From: Pseudomonas frederiksbergensis
Lineage (GTDB): Bacteria; Pseudomonadota; Gammaproteobacteria; Pseudomonadales; Pseudomonadaceae
Length of the DNA stretch: 64,000 nucleotides
Assembly: GCF_003732275.1 (NCBI RefSeq)
Contig: NZ_MOBM01000039.1
Coordinates: 613,013 to 677,012 of the forward strand
Reading direction: 5' to 3'
Shown: piece after piece, positions 1-8,289 of the stretch
Layout: every line of letters begins with the position of its first letter
Numbering within the stretch: position 1 is the first letter of the stretch
The notes under the pieces: generated by a model
What the model was told of the DNA's origin: nothing
The model's database searches: none
Seen by the model: the letters and a program-made list of their open reading frames with translations, nothing else
Made by a program: the position numbers and the translations under genes

Positions 1-708
1 AACCTCAGCAGCATGGTCTCCTCGGATGTCTCGACGCTGTGGGTTTGCGCCCGCAGTCGGCTGATCATCAGCGCACGCCTGCAACCGCTGCACTCGGTGG
101 ACAAATTGCGTTCTTCGGTGAAGGCCGGTGAATGCTTTCGCTCGCCGCTGGAGTTGCTGGTGCATTTGCTGCGCGATCAGGGCGAAGTGCTGACGCAGAT
201 CGTGCGCAAGACCAGCCTCAGCGTCGATCAGATCGAGGATGAGTTGCTGTCTTCGCGCCTGTCGACCAACCGGGCTGAGCTGGGCGCCAACCGCCGGGTG
301 CTGGTGCGCCTGCAACGGTTGCTGGCGCTGGAGCCGGGCTCGTTGCTGCGCCTGCTCAATCGCCCGCCGCAATGGTTGCAGAAAGAGGACGTCAAGGAGC
401 TGCGCAAGTCCACCGAGGAGTTTGCGCTGATCATCAACGACCTCACGGCCCTCGGTGAACGGATCAAGCTGTTGCAGGAAGAAATCGCCGCCAACCTCAA
501 CGAACAGAGCAACCGCACGCTGTTCACCCTGACCGTGGTCACGGTGCTGGCGCTGCCCATCAACATCATCGCCGGCTTCTTCGGCATGAACGTCGGTGGC
601 GTGCCGCTTGCCGGCGATCCGGAGGGGTTCTGGATTCTGGTGGCGCTGGTCGCGACGTTTACCCTGATTGCCGGGCGCTGGGCGTTTCGCAAGCGCCAGG
701 ATTATTAA
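1..708 (+). CDS. ZntB/CorA-family divalent cation transporter, 5'-truncated
   Basis: The reading frame is open from the first base of the window, so the N-terminus lies upstream; about 235 C-terminal residues are visible. They contain a long helical region followed by two hydrophobic segments, with the pore signature GFFGMN between them and a short charged tail (RKRQDY). That is the CorA/ZntB architecture: a pentameric inner-membrane channel with a long stalk helix, TM1, the GMN loop and TM2. The sequence after GMN (VGGVPLAG) is closer to ZntB than to CorA, so Zn2+ or other divalent cation transport is more likely than bulk Mg2+ uptake. The stop is followed at once by a REP pair that separates it from the phosphate transporter. 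Confidence 0.85.
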   Translation, partial: NLSSMVSSDVSTLWVCARSRLIISARLQPLHSVDKLRSSVKAGECFRSPLELLVHLLRDQGEVLTQIVRKTSLSVDQIEDELLSSRLSTNRAELGANRRVLVRLQRLLALEPGSLLRLLNRPPQWLQKEDVKELRKSTEEFALIINDLTALGERIKLLQEEIAANLNEQSNRTLFTLTVVTVLALPINIIAGFFGMNVGGVPLAGDPEGFWILVALVATFTLIAGRWAFRKRQDY

Positions 709-711
709 GAT

Positions 712-789
712 CAAAAGATCGCAGCCTTCGGCAGCTCCTACATTTGAAATGCGATCCCTGTAGGAGCTGCCGAAGGCTGCGATCTTTTG
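712..789. repeat. REP doublet, GTAGGAGCTGCCGAAGG family
   Basis: Perfect inverted repeat with 30-base arms at 712-741 and 760-789 and an 18-base spacer. The arm consensus contains GTAGGAGCTGCCGAAGGC. This is the first of several copies of this family in the window (also 2597, 21353, 24179, 38943 and 46549). It lies between two genes on the same strand and could form a transcript-stabilising hairpin. Confidence 0.9.
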
Positions 790-900
790 CCTCTGCGCTT
801 TAAGACTGCAAAAAACCCAAACACTGATCCAGCGCAGCCTGTCTGTAATATTTACCAACGATCATGGGAGACACTCCTTCTCTGCTCAGGATTGTCCGGC

Positions 901-2517
901 ATGGCTACGCCTTCCTTCACCGCCGCTGCCCAGGCTCCCGCCAGCAGTGCCAAGCCACAACTCGATAAAAAGCCCGGCCTGTTCACCATTGTGCTGTTCT
1001 TTGTAGTGCTGGGCAGCGGGCTGTTATTCACCGCCTACAGCCTGATGCACGACATGAGCGAACTCGGCACGGTGGTCACCACCTGGACGCCGTTTCTGTT
1101 GTTGGGCGTCGCGCTGCTGATTGCTCTGGACTTCGAGTTCGTCAACGGTTTTCACGACACCGCCAACGCCGTGGCGACGGTGATTTACACCAACTCCCTA
1201 CCGCCGAATTTCGCCGTGGCCTGGTCCGGGTTCTTCAACTTTCTGGGGGTGTTGCTGTCGAGCGGCGCGGTGGCGTTCGGCATCATCGCCCTGCTGCCGG
1301 TGGAGCTGATTCTGCAAGTCGGTTCCTCCGCCGGTTTCGCGATGATCTTCGCGCTGTTGATCGCCGCGATCCTGTGGAACCTCGGCACCTGGTGGCTGGG
1401 CTTGCCGGCGTCTTCGTCGCACACCCTGATCGGCTCGATCATCGGTGTCGGCGTGGCCAATGCCCTGATGCATGGCCGTGACGGCACCAGTGGCGTGGAC
1501 TGGGCCCAGGCGACCAAAATCGGTTACGCGTTGCTGCTGTCGCCGCTGATCGGTTTCGTGTTTGCTGCGCTGTTGCTGCTGGCGTTGCGCGTCTTCGTCA
1601 AAAATCGCGCGTTGTACAAGGCGCCGAAGGGCGACACCCCGCCACCGTGGTGGATTCGCGGCATGTTGATTCTGACCTGCACCGGTGTGTCCTTCGCTCA
1701 CGGTTCCAACGATGGCCAGAAAGGCATGGGCCTGATCATGCTGATTCTGGTCGGTACCCTGCCGATGGCGTATGCGCTGAACCGCACCATGCCGGCGGAT
1801 CAGGCCTTGCAGTTCGCTGCGGTGGCTGAAGTTACCCAGCAAGCGCTGATGAAAAATTCGCCGCTACCGGCACCCGCCGATCCACGCCCGGTGCTGACTG
1901 ATTACATGCGCAGCAAGGAGGCCACGCCGCAATTGATCCCCGCCCTCGCCGCGCTGGCAGGCCACATCGGTAACGAAGTGAAGGGGTATGGCTCGCTGTC
2001 GAAAGTCCCGGCCGAAGCGATGGGCAACGTGCGCAACGACATGTACCTGACCAGCGAAACCATTCGCCTGATGGACAAGAACAAGGTTGGCAACTTCGAC
2101 GCCGACACCACCGGCAAGCTGCAACTGTTCAAGCAACAGATCGACAATGCCACTCGGTTTATTCCGCTGTGGGTGAAAATCGCAGTAGCCATTGCCTTGG
2201 GGCTGGGCACCATGGTTGGCTGGAAACGCATTGTGGTGACGGTCGGCGAAAAAATCGGCAAGACGCACCTGACCTACGCCCAGGGCGCCTCGGCGGAAAC
2301 CGTGGCGATGCTGACCATCGGCGCTGCCGATATGTTCGGCCTGCCGGTGTCGACCACCCACGTATTGTCTTCAGGCGTGGCCGGGACCATGGTCGCCAAC
2401 GGTGGCGGCTTGCAGATGAAGACCATCCGCAACCTGCTGATGGCCTGGGTGCTGACCTTGCCGGCGGCGATTGTGTTGTCGGGCAGTTTGTATTGGTTAT
2501 TTACCAAGCTGTTCTGA
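901..2517 (+). CDS. PiT-family inorganic phosphate transporter
   Basis: Low-affinity phosphate (metal-phosphate):H+ symporter of the inner membrane, 538 aa. The two duplicated PiT signatures are visible: an N-terminal GFHDTANAVAT segment and a later FAHGSNDGQKGMG segment, with the C-terminal partner motif GLPVSTTHVLSSG near residue 480. A soluble loop of about 130 residues separates the halves, as in the larger bacterial PiT proteins. The frame is open upstream to a TTG at 787, but that start would lie inside the REP element; the ATG at 901 with AGGA nine bases upstream is preferred. No convincing Pho box was seen upstream, in keeping with a constitutive Pit-type system. Confidence 0.93.
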   Translation: MATPSFTAAAQAPASSAKPQLDKKPGLFTIVLFFVVLGSGLLFTAYSLMHDMSELGTVVTTWTPFLLLGVALLIALDFEFVNGFHDTANAVATVIYTNSLPPNFAVAWSGFFNFLGVLLSSGAVAFGIIALLPVELILQVGSSAGFAMIFALLIAAILWNLGTWWLGLPASSSHTLIGSIIGVGVANALMHGRDGTSGVDWAQATKIGYALLLSPLIGFVFAALLLLALRVFVKNRALYKAPKGDTPPPWWIRGMLILTCTGVSFAHGSNDGQKGMGLIMLILVGTLPMAYALNRTMPADQALQFAAVAEVTQQALMKNSPLPAPADPRPVLTDYMRSKEATPQLIPALAALAGHIGNEVKGYGSLSKVPAEAMGNVRNDMYLTSETIRLMDKNKVGNFDADTTGKLQLFKQQIDNATRFIPLWVKIAVAIALGLGTMVGWKRIVVTVGEKIGKTHLTYAQGASAETVAMLTIGAADMFGLPVSTTHVLSSGVAGTMVANGGGLQMKTIRNLLMAWVLTLPAAIVLSGSLYWLFTKLF

Positions 2518-2596
2518 TCACACAAGCCTCGCTCCTACACGTCGTCCGTTGTTGTTCAGGTCGGGGCTAGGGTTGGATATTTTCTGGAATCAGGAT

Positions 2597-2697
2597 CAAA
2601 AGATCGCAGCCTGCGGCAGCTCCTACGCCGATTGGGTACATCCGTGATGATGGTTGTACTCAATCAACGCAGGAGCTGCCGAAGGCTGCGATCTTTG
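2597..2697. repeat. REP doublet, GTAGGAGCTGCCGAAGG family, between convergent genes
   Basis: Inverted arms at 2597-2626 and 2669-2697 of the same family as 712-789, with small differences between the arms. It fills the space between the phosphate transporter and the convergent PACE gene and ends three bases before the latter's stop codon, so it may serve as a bidirectional transcript end. Confidence 0.85.
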
Positions 2698-2699
2698 CT

Positions 2700-3137
2700 T
2701 TAAACCTCGCAAGCCCTGCGCACCAACAGCCGCTCACGCACCACGTCATAACCCCAGTGATAAACGTAGGTGTACGGCAGGAAAAACAGCAGCACGCCGA
2801 TGTCCAGCAGGAACGCCTGCCACAGGCTGACCTTCAGCCACCAGGCAATCAACGGCACACCAAACGCGACCAGACCGCCTTCGAACAACAGCGCATGCAC
2901 CACGCGCACCCAAGCGTTACGCACAATGGCAAAGCGCTTGAGCAACCGGTCGAACAGGCCGTTGAAGACCACGTTCCAGGCCAGGGCAAGGGCTGCAATG
3001 GCCATGGTTACCGCGCCCATTTCCAGCATGGGTTTGTCCATGACCCAGGCCAGCAGCGGGGTACAGATCAATATCGCCAGCAGTTCGAAACCGATGGCCT
3101 GGAAGATTCGTTCAGTGATGGATTTGTTGGCGTTCAT
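2700..3137 (-). CDS. PACE-family multidrug efflux transporter (two BTP domains)
   Basis: A 145-residue, four-helix membrane protein built from two tandem bacterial-transmembrane-pair units; the repeated pattern is FQAIGFELLAI in the first half and VHALLFEGGLV in the second, each with the membrane-embedded Glu typical of the PACE family (AceI of Acinetobacter). Family members export biguanides and dyes such as chlorhexidine or proflavine by proton antiport. The ATG at 3137 has AGGGAG seven bases upstream; a longer frame to 3182 lacks such a site. It is divergently paired with a LysR regulator 89 bp away, the arrangement of AceR-AceI. The natural substrate cannot be inferred. Confidence 0.88.
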   Translation of the reverse strand: MNANKSITERIFQAIGFELLAILICTPLLAWVMDKPMLEMGAVTMAIAALALAWNVVFNGLFDRLLKRFAIVRNAWVRVVHALLFEGGLVAFGVPLIAWWLKVSLWQAFLLDIGVLLFFLPYTYVYHWGYDVVRERLLVRRACEV

Positions 3138-3226
3138 GGCCAGACTCCCTGAGTGACTATGGTTGCCATGATCTGTCATCACACCGATACTTCATAATCA
3201 ATAACCATCGATCAAGGCGATAGTTA

Positions 3227-4081
3227 ATGGCTTCCCACGAAGTGTTGCTGGCGTTTGTCCAGGCGGCGACTCAAGGCTCGTTTTCTGCTGCGGCGCGCAA
3301 GCTCGGTCGCAGTCAATCGACCATCAGCGCCGCAGTGGCCAGCCTGGAAATCGACCTGAACCTTGCCCTTTTCGACCGCAGCAGTCGCAAACCAAGCCTG
3401 ACCCCGGCCGGACACGTCATGTTGCAGCGGGCCGAGGAGATTCTGGCCGCCACCAGCCGTCTGGAAATGACCGCCAGCCAACTGTCCCAAGGCGTCGAGC
3501 CGAAGCTGACCGTGGCGATTTCCGACACCTATCAGTCCGACCGTTTCGAAGCGGCGCTCAGTGCTTTCGAGCAGCGCTATCCCGATCTGGAACTTGAATG
3601 CCTGATCGCCGAATGCGATGACCTGGTGGCTCTGGTGCAACGCGGCCGAGCGCATGTCGCGTTCGCCGAGATGCAAGACAGCTACCCACCAGACCTGGTC
3701 AGTTCAACGGTGGACGAGCGCACGGAAATCGCCCTGTTCGTGTCCCACGCTCACCCACTGGCGAAGCTGGAGGGAATCGATCAGGACGTGCTGCAACAGC
3801 ACCGCGAGCTGCGTCTGGCAACGATCGTCAATCCGTATGAAAGCCGGGCAAAGGGGCGCGTCTGGTCGGCGCCGAGCTACCTGATGCTGCTGGAAATGGC
3901 CCAGGGCGGGTTCGGCTGGGCGCCGTTGCCTCGCTGGCTGGTAGGCCGGTTCGGAGCCGGATTGTTGGTGGAGCTGAATGTGCGCGGCTGGCCGAAACCG
4001 GTATGCGTCGATGCGCTGTGGTCGCGGCTGCATCCGCCGGGGCCGGCGGGGAGTTGGTTGCTTGGCAAGATGCTGGAATAG
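3227..4081 (+). CDS. LysR-family regulator divergent from the PACE pump
   Basis: LysR-type transcription factor of 284 aa. An N-terminal winged helix-turn-helix (about residues 1-60, GSFSAAARKLGRSQSTISAA) is followed by a periplasmic-binding-like effector domain, which has a short second half ending at residue 284. Its start lies 89 bp from that of the PACE gene on the opposite strand, so it probably activates that pump and represses itself from the shared intergenic region, as AceR does for AceI. The gap holds AT-rich imperfect dyads (for example around ATCAATAACCATCGAT, near 3198-3213) that could be T-N11-A operator sites, but none is decisive. Confidence 0.88.
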   Translation: MASHEVLLAFVQAATQGSFSAAARKLGRSQSTISAAVASLEIDLNLALFDRSSRKPSLTPAGHVMLQRAEEILAATSRLEMTASQLSQGVEPKLTVAISDTYQSDRFEAALSAFEQRYPDLELECLIAECDDLVALVQRGRAHVAFAEMQDSYPPDLVSSTVDERTEIALFVSHAHPLAKLEGIDQDVLQQHRELRLATIVNPYESRAKGRVWSAPSYLMLLEMAQGGFGWAPLPRWLVGRFGAGLLVELNVRGWPKPVCVDALWSRLHPPGPAGSWLLGKMLE

Positions 4082-4090
4082 CGGTGCTGC

Positions 4091-4185
4091 CATCGCGAGC
4101 AAGCCCGCTCCCACATGGGTTCTATGTCGGGCACATATTCTCTATCCACCGACGATCAAATGTGGGAGCGAGCCTGCTCGCGATG
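4091..4185. repeat. REP doublet, GTGGGAGCGAGCCTGCTCGCGA family
   Basis: Inverted arms at 4091-4116 and 4160-4185 carrying CGAGCAAGCCCGCTCCCAC and its complement-like partner. It is located between convergent genes (LysR and the ECF sigma factor). Other copies of this second family occur at 12751, 28597, 40929, 43180, 45411, 49337 and 56311. Confidence 0.87.
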
Positions 4186-4202
4186 GGGCCAGTGAAATCA
4201 CA

Positions 4203-5438
4203 TCACTCCAACGCCTTGAGCCGCCCCTCGATAAACCGCCGCTCCGGCACTTGCTGTGTCAATTCCAGCGCCCGCTCATACGCCGCTCGCGCCTCATCCA
4301 CCCTCCCCAACTGCCGGTAAAACTCTGCCCGCGCCGAGTGCGCCAGGTGGTAATCGAGCAACTCGCCCCGGGCCAGAATCCCTTCGATCAACGTCAGCCC
4401 GGCCAACGGTCCATCGCGCTTGGCCAGCGCCGCCGCGCGGTTCAGTTCGATCACCGGTGACGGCACGGCCCGCAGCAGCACATCATACAAACCGACAATC
4501 TGCAGCCAGTCCGTCTCCGCCGCCGTGGGCGCTTCGGCATGCACCGCCGCAATCGCCGCTTGCAGGCAATAAGGCCCGAAACGCCCCGTCGTCAGCGCCC
4601 GCTCCACCAATGCACAGCCTTCGGCAATCAGCTCGTCGTCCCACAACGAGCGATCCTGCTCGTCCAGCACAATCAGCTCGCCGTCGGGCGAAGTCCTGGC
4701 CGGGCGCCGGGACTCATGCAACAGCATCAGCGCCAGCAGCCCCATCACTTCCGGTTCGGGTAGTAATTCCATTAACAATCGACCGAGACGAATCGCTTCA
4801 CGCGTCAGGTCTTCGCGGGTCAATTCGTTGCCGATAGACGCCGAATAACCTTCGTTGAACACCAGGTAAATCACCCGCAGCACGCTGTCGAGACGCTCGG
4901 GCAGTTCTGTCAGGGTGGGCACCTGATAAGGGATTTTCGCGTCACGAATCTTGGCCTTGGCCCGCACGATGCGTTGGGCGATGGTGGCCGGTGCCGAGAG
5001 AAAGGCCCGGGCGATTTCTTCCGTGGTCAGGTCGCAGACTTCACGCAGGGTCAGCGGCACTTGAGCGTCCGCCGCGAGTGCCGGGTGACAACAGGTGAAA
5101 ATCAGCCGCAAGCGATCGTCTTCCACATCTTCATCACTCCAGTCAGCCTGCTCCAGCTCTTCCAGTTGAGCGATCAACATCGGCCGGGACGCATTAAAGC
5201 GCGCGCGCCGACGCAACACATCGATGGCCTTGAAGCGCCCGGTAGACACCAGCCAGGTGCGCGGATTGTCCGGCACACCGTCACGCTGCCAGCGTTCGAC
5301 CGCGACGAAAAACGCCTCGTGCAGCGCTTCTTCGGCGAGGTCGAAATCGCCGAGCAGACGGATCAGGGTCGCCAGAATCCGCCGCGAGTCTTCGCGGTAG
5401 ACCTGCTCGACTCGCGCCCGTACCAACTCGCCAGGCAT
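4203..5438 (-). CDS. ECF42-type RNA polymerase sigma factor with C-terminal helical extension
   Basis: Sigma-70-like factor of 411 aa. Region 2 is near residues 10-80 (LLGDFDLAEEALHEAFFVAVERW) and region 4 near 125-180 (LREVCDLTTEEIARAFL). The remaining 230 residues form a long, TPR-like helical C-terminal part, the hallmark of the ECF41/42-like groups that carry their own regulatory domain and lack a separate anti-sigma factor. It is last in a four-gene operon: the stop of the upstream AHSA1 gene and this ATG share a base (TGATG), so translation is probably coupled. The DGPF gene two places upstream is the characteristic partner of ECF42. Confidence 0.9.
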   Translation of the reverse strand: MPGELVRARVEQVYREDSRRILATLIRLLGDFDLAEEALHEAFFVAVERWQRDGVPDNPRTWLVSTGRFKAIDVLRRRARFNASRPMLIAQLEELEQADWSDEDVEDDRLRLIFTCCHPALAADAQVPLTLREVCDLTTEEIARAFLSAPATIAQRIVRAKAKIRDAKIPYQVPTLTELPERLDSVLRVIYLVFNEGYSASIGNELTREDLTREAIRLGRLLMELLPEPEVMGLLALMLLHESRRPARTSPDGELIVLDEQDRSLWDDELIAEGCALVERALTTGRFGPYCLQAAIAAVHAEAPTAAETDWLQIVGLYDVLLRAVPSPVIELNRAAALAKRDGPLAGLTLIEGILARGELLDYHLAHSARAEFYRQLGRVDEARAAYERALELTQQVPERRFIEGRLKALE

Positions 5439-5929
5439 CAGTCCGGCATGCCTTCAGTCACCAGCGTCTCCAGCCGATCGAGGCTTTGCCCCCAACCGTC
5501 GTGAAACCCCATGGCCTCGTGCGCCTGACGATCTTCTTCGCTCCAGTGCATGGCGCGGGCGGTGTAGAGGGTTTTGCCGTCCCGGTCTTCGAGCGTCACT
5601 TCGGCGGTCATGAACGGTTTGCCGGAGGGAATCCAACCGGGAAGAAAAGCGTCGGTGAACACCAGACGCTCCGGGGCGACGATCTCCAGAAACACGCCCA
5701 TGGTCGGATACTCGGAGCCATCCGGCGCCCGCATCAAGGTGCGAAACTGACCGCCCACCCACAGGTCCATTTCGCACTCCGGCGTGGTCATGCCGTGAGG
5801 CCCCCACCATTGGGCGAGCAGCGCGGGCTCGGTCCAGGCGCGGAAGATTTTGCTGCGCGGCGCATCGATCAGGCGACTGATGGACAGCTCGAATTCGGCC
5901 GGTTTTCGCTGGACGGATTGCGGACTCAT
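5438..5929 (-). CDS. SRPBCC/AHSA1-family ligand-binding protein
   Basis: A 163-residue START/SRPBCC-fold protein of the AHSA1 (activator of Hsp90 ATPase homologue) type. The motifs are IDAPRSKIFRAWTEPALLAQWWGP at the N-terminus, a central FRTLMRAPDG strand and a C-terminal helix with GFHDGWGQSLDRLE. Bacterial members bind hydrophobic ligands, and many sit in sigma-factor or ArsR operons without a known ligand. It overlaps the sigma gene start by one base and is downstream of the DGPF protein, so it probably belongs to the same stress or sensing module. No catalytic residues can be assigned. Confidence 0.85.
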   Translation of the reverse strand: MSPQSVQRKPAEFELSISRLIDAPRSKIFRAWTEPALLAQWWGPHGMTTPECEMDLWVGGQFRTLMRAPDGSEYPTMGVFLEIVAPERLVFTDAFLPGWIPSGKPFMTAEVTLEDRDGKTLYTARAMHWSEEDRQAHEAMGFHDGWGQSLDRLETLVTEGMPD

Positions 5930-5956
5930 GAAAGAACTCCTGTTGTGATTGTTATT

Positions 5957-6301
5957 TTAGGGATTCAACTGGCGAACGGGTCGCACCTCGACACAGCCGA
6001 CCCGGGCCGCAGGAATGTTGCCGGCGACCTGGATGGCCTCATTGAGGTCCTTGGCATCGATCAGGTAAAACCCGGCCAACTGCTCCTTGGTTTCAGCGAA
6101 CGGGCCATCGGTGACCGACATTTTGCCGTTGCGCATGCGCACGGTGGTCGCGGTCTGCACCGACTCCAGCGCTTCGGCGGCGATCATCCGGCCGCTGCCC
6201 TGGATCGACTCGCTGTAGGCCATGCACTCGGCGTCATTGGGGCTTTCGGGCAACGAGTGCAACTCGTGCTCGTTACTGTAGACCAGGCATAAATACTTCA
6301 T
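5957..6301 (-). CDS. YciI/DGPF-domain protein
   Basis: A 114-residue YCII-related protein containing the diagnostic TDGPFAETKEQLAGFYLI stretch, from which the DGPF name comes, and an N-terminal MKYLCLVYS strand. The start at 6301 is preceded by GGAGAG eight bases upstream; the frame extends to 6364 without a better site. DGPF proteins are dimeric ferredoxin-like folds usually encoded beside ECF42 sigma factors, as here; their biochemical role is unknown. It is third-last in the operon running from 6856 to 4203. Confidence 0.9.
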   Translation of the reverse strand: MKYLCLVYSNEHELHSLPESPNDAECMAYSESIQGSGRMIAAEALESVQTATTVRMRNGKMSVTDGPFAETKEQLAGFYLIDAKDLNEAIQVAGNIPAARVGCVEVRPVRQLNP

Positions 6302-6430
6302 GGGGACTCTCCATTCTTTGGGGCTCTCCATCTCTTGGAGCTCTGCCCTGATCGAACTGATCAACTATGGCTGCAGATGGGTGTTTTGGCGTTGCTTTCC
6401 GATAAACAGCCCGACGAATCAGGCCGACCA

Positions 6431-6856
6431 TCAGGGTTCCAGATTGAATAGCGCCGCACCGCTCGTCATGTCGAACGGTGCCGACCAGTGCTCGTGAACG
6501 ATCTGCCATAGCCCCGCTTCCTGGCGGTAGCACGCGGTGACGCGCATCCAGCAGGCCTGGGTTTCACCCTTTTCATTGGTGCCGCCGCAATGCGCCAGCC
6601 AGTGAGCGAAAGCGATCTCCTGCGACGGCACGATGTCGATCTCGTGGAACTCGAAAATGTGCGGGCCAGGGCACATCTCCATGCATTCCTGCCAATGCGC
6701 ACGGTAGGCCGCCTTGCCCTTGAATTGCAGCGCTTTGACGGCATCGAAGGAGACGATGTCGTCGGCGTAAAGGGCCATGACCTTTTCCACGTCCTTGGCG
6801 ATGACCGCCTGGCGATAGTTCTCGATCAGGTTATGGATTTGTGTCTGAGCATTCAT
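6431..6856 (-). CDS. SnoaL-like / NTF2-fold protein
   Basis: A 141-residue SnoaL-like protein with the typical opening helix (LIENYRQAVIAKDVEKVMALYADDIVSFD) and the closing sheet WMRVTACYRQEAGLWQIVHEHWS. It is the first gene of the presumed ECF42 operon, separated from the DGPF gene by 129 bp, in which no terminator was seen. GGAGAAACC just upstream of the ATG at 6856 supports this start over one 22 codons earlier. Members of this fold serve as small-molecule isomerases, hydrolases or binding proteins; nothing here fixes which. Confidence 0.85.
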   Translation of the reverse strand: MNAQTQIHNLIENYRQAVIAKDVEKVMALYADDIVSFDAVKALQFKGKAAYRAHWQECMEMCPGPHIFEFHEIDIVPSQEIAFAHWLAHCGGTNEKGETQACWMRVTACYRQEAGLWQIVHEHWSAPFDMTSGAALFNLEP

Positions 6857-6997
6857 GATGGTTTCTCCGTGTTTTTTTATTGAAGACACCCTTAGTCGTC
6901 TGGTGATAAGCCAAATCGACAACCGAAATAAAAATAATCCATGGCTGCAAACTCGCTAGAATCCGAGCCTCATTTCCGTTGGAAAAAGGACACTCCA

Positions 6998-7483
6998 GTG
7001 ACTGCCCGACTCGTGCCTTACGAAAGCCTGAACGCTCTGCAGCGCCAACAGGTCGAGGCCATCGAAATCCACGCTGAACAAATCAAATTCTCCGGCGACA
7101 TTCATGGTGCGTTGCACACCTTGCTGTCCAAGCCTGGCCCTGGCGTCAAAGGCTTTGCGCTACTGGTGGAGGATGCTCCGGTGGCCTTCCTGCTGCTCAA
7201 GCGCCCGCCGGTGCTGCCGGCCTGGGCCGATGAACACAGCGCCACCCTGCACGCCCTGCAGGTCGATCGCCGCGCCCAGGGCAAAGGCTATGGCAAAGCC
7301 TGCCTGCAAGCCCTGCCCGAGGTTGCGCGCCAGGCCTGGCCGGAAATCAAAGGACTGGAGTTGTCGGTGGATGCAGACAATGAGTCGGCCATCGCGTTGT
7401 ATGCCAAATATGGCTTTGTCGACAGCGGCGAAGCGTACAAAGGCCGAATCGGTTACGAACGGCGAATGGGGCTGGTTTTCTGA
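6998..7483 (+). CDS. GNAT-family N-acetyltransferase
   Basis: A 162-residue acetyltransferase with the acetyl-CoA pyrophosphate-binding motif in LQVDRRAQGKGYGKACLQAL (R-x-x-G-x-G type) and the following beta5-alpha4 region LSVDADNESAIALYAKYGF. A GTG start at 6998 is chosen because AAGGA lies seven bases upstream; the alternative ATG at 6941 has no such site and would overlap the promoter region of the divergent SnoaL-like gene. It is followed 18 bp later by the PPOX gene and may share its transcript. The substrate amine is unknown. Confidence 0.85.
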   Translation: MTARLVPYESLNALQRQQVEAIEIHAEQIKFSGDIHGALHTLLSKPGPGVKGFALLVEDAPVAFLLLKRPPVLPAWADEHSATLHALQVDRRAQGKGYGKACLQALPEVARQAWPEIKGLELSVDADNESAIALYAKYGFVDSGEAYKGRIGYERRMGLVF

Positions 7484-7501
7484 TTCGTAGAGGGATGAAC
7501 G

Positions 7502-8107
7502 ATGTTGAATTCAATCGAAGCGCTGGAAGCGATCTACGGCCTGCCCCATGACCGCGCGGTGCGCAAGCAGATCCCGTTTCTGAACGAGGACTATCAGGCG
7601 ATGGTCCGCGCCTCGCCACTGGTGATTATCAGCTCGGTCGGCCCCGACGGCATGGACGGTTCGCCACGTGGCGATACACCGGGTTTCGTGCGGATCGTCG
7701 ATGAACGCACGCTGGCGATCCCGGATCGACCGGGCAACAACCGCATCGACACGCTGCGCAATGTCGTGCTCGATTCGCGGGTATCGCTGCTGTTCATCAT
7801 TCCAGGGATAGGCGAGACATTGCGGGTCAATGGCACGGCGCAGATCAGCGCCGAGCCCGAGTTGCTGGAGAGTTTTGCAGTCAACGGCAAACAAGCACGC
7901 ACGGTGATGCTGGTGACGGTGCAAGCGGCGTATTTCCATTGTTCGAAAGCGATTGTGCGTTCGGATTTGTGGAACCCGCAGAAACACCTCGAACGCTCTG
8001 CACTGCCGACCGCCGGGGCGTTTCACAAGCGCCTGAACGATGGGCAGTTCGATGCCGAGGCGTATGACCGGGAAGCACCGGCGAGAGTGCGGGAGAGCCT
8101 CTACTGA
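7502..8107 (+). CDS. PPOX-class FMN flavoprotein (MSMEG_1061-like)
   Basis: A 201-residue protein of the pyridoxamine-5'-phosphate-oxidase-like split-barrel fold. The stretch VIISSVGPDGMDGSPRGDTPGFVRI, then PGNNRIDTLRNV and a C-terminal FHCSKAIVRSDLW are typical of the small FMN-binding group often annotated as pyridoxamine 5'-phosphate oxidase family; it is not PdxH. AGGGATG eight bases upstream supports the ATG at 7502. A hairpin terminator follows at 8134-8174. The reaction is unknown; relatives reduce or detoxify small aromatic or F420-like substrates. Confidence 0.85.
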   Translation: MLNSIEALEAIYGLPHDRAVRKQIPFLNEDYQAMVRASPLVIISSVGPDGMDGSPRGDTPGFVRIVDERTLAIPDRPGNNRIDTLRNVVLDSRVSLLFIIPGIGETLRVNGTAQISAEPELLESFAVNGKQARTVMLVTVQAAYFHCSKAIVRSDLWNPQKHLERSALPTAGAFHKRLNDGQFDAEAYDREAPARVRESLY

Positions 8108-8133
8108 TCACCCGCTCCCACATTAGATCGGCG

Positions 8134-8174
8134 AACCGCCACAACCCTTTAAGCAGGGCCCTGGCGGTTTTTTA
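8134..8174 (+). terminator. Rho-independent terminator after the GNAT-PPOX pair
   Basis: Inverted arms AACCGCCA (8134-8141) and TGGCGGTT (8162-8169) are followed by a run of T residues. The loop is fairly long and itself contains a short complementary pair (CCCTT/AGGGC). It ends the 6998-8107 transcript before aqpZ. Confidence 0.75.
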
Positions 8175-8289
8175 TGGTCACTGGAATTTCATTAAAACCC
8201 TGCTGTACTCAGCCAAGGTTCTGGAGATGGTTCTGTAGTCCATCTGCTGGATGCACAACGACAGTGTTATCTCGACAGGGAAATTCGCT

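Noticed and set aside
787..900. N-terminal extension of the phosphate transporter from a TTG
   Set aside because: The start would lie in a REP element and no ribosome site precedes it.
8108..8123. CCCGCTCCCACATT after the PPOX gene as a further REP element
   Set aside because: Only a fragment of one arm remains with no partner; it is a remnant at most.
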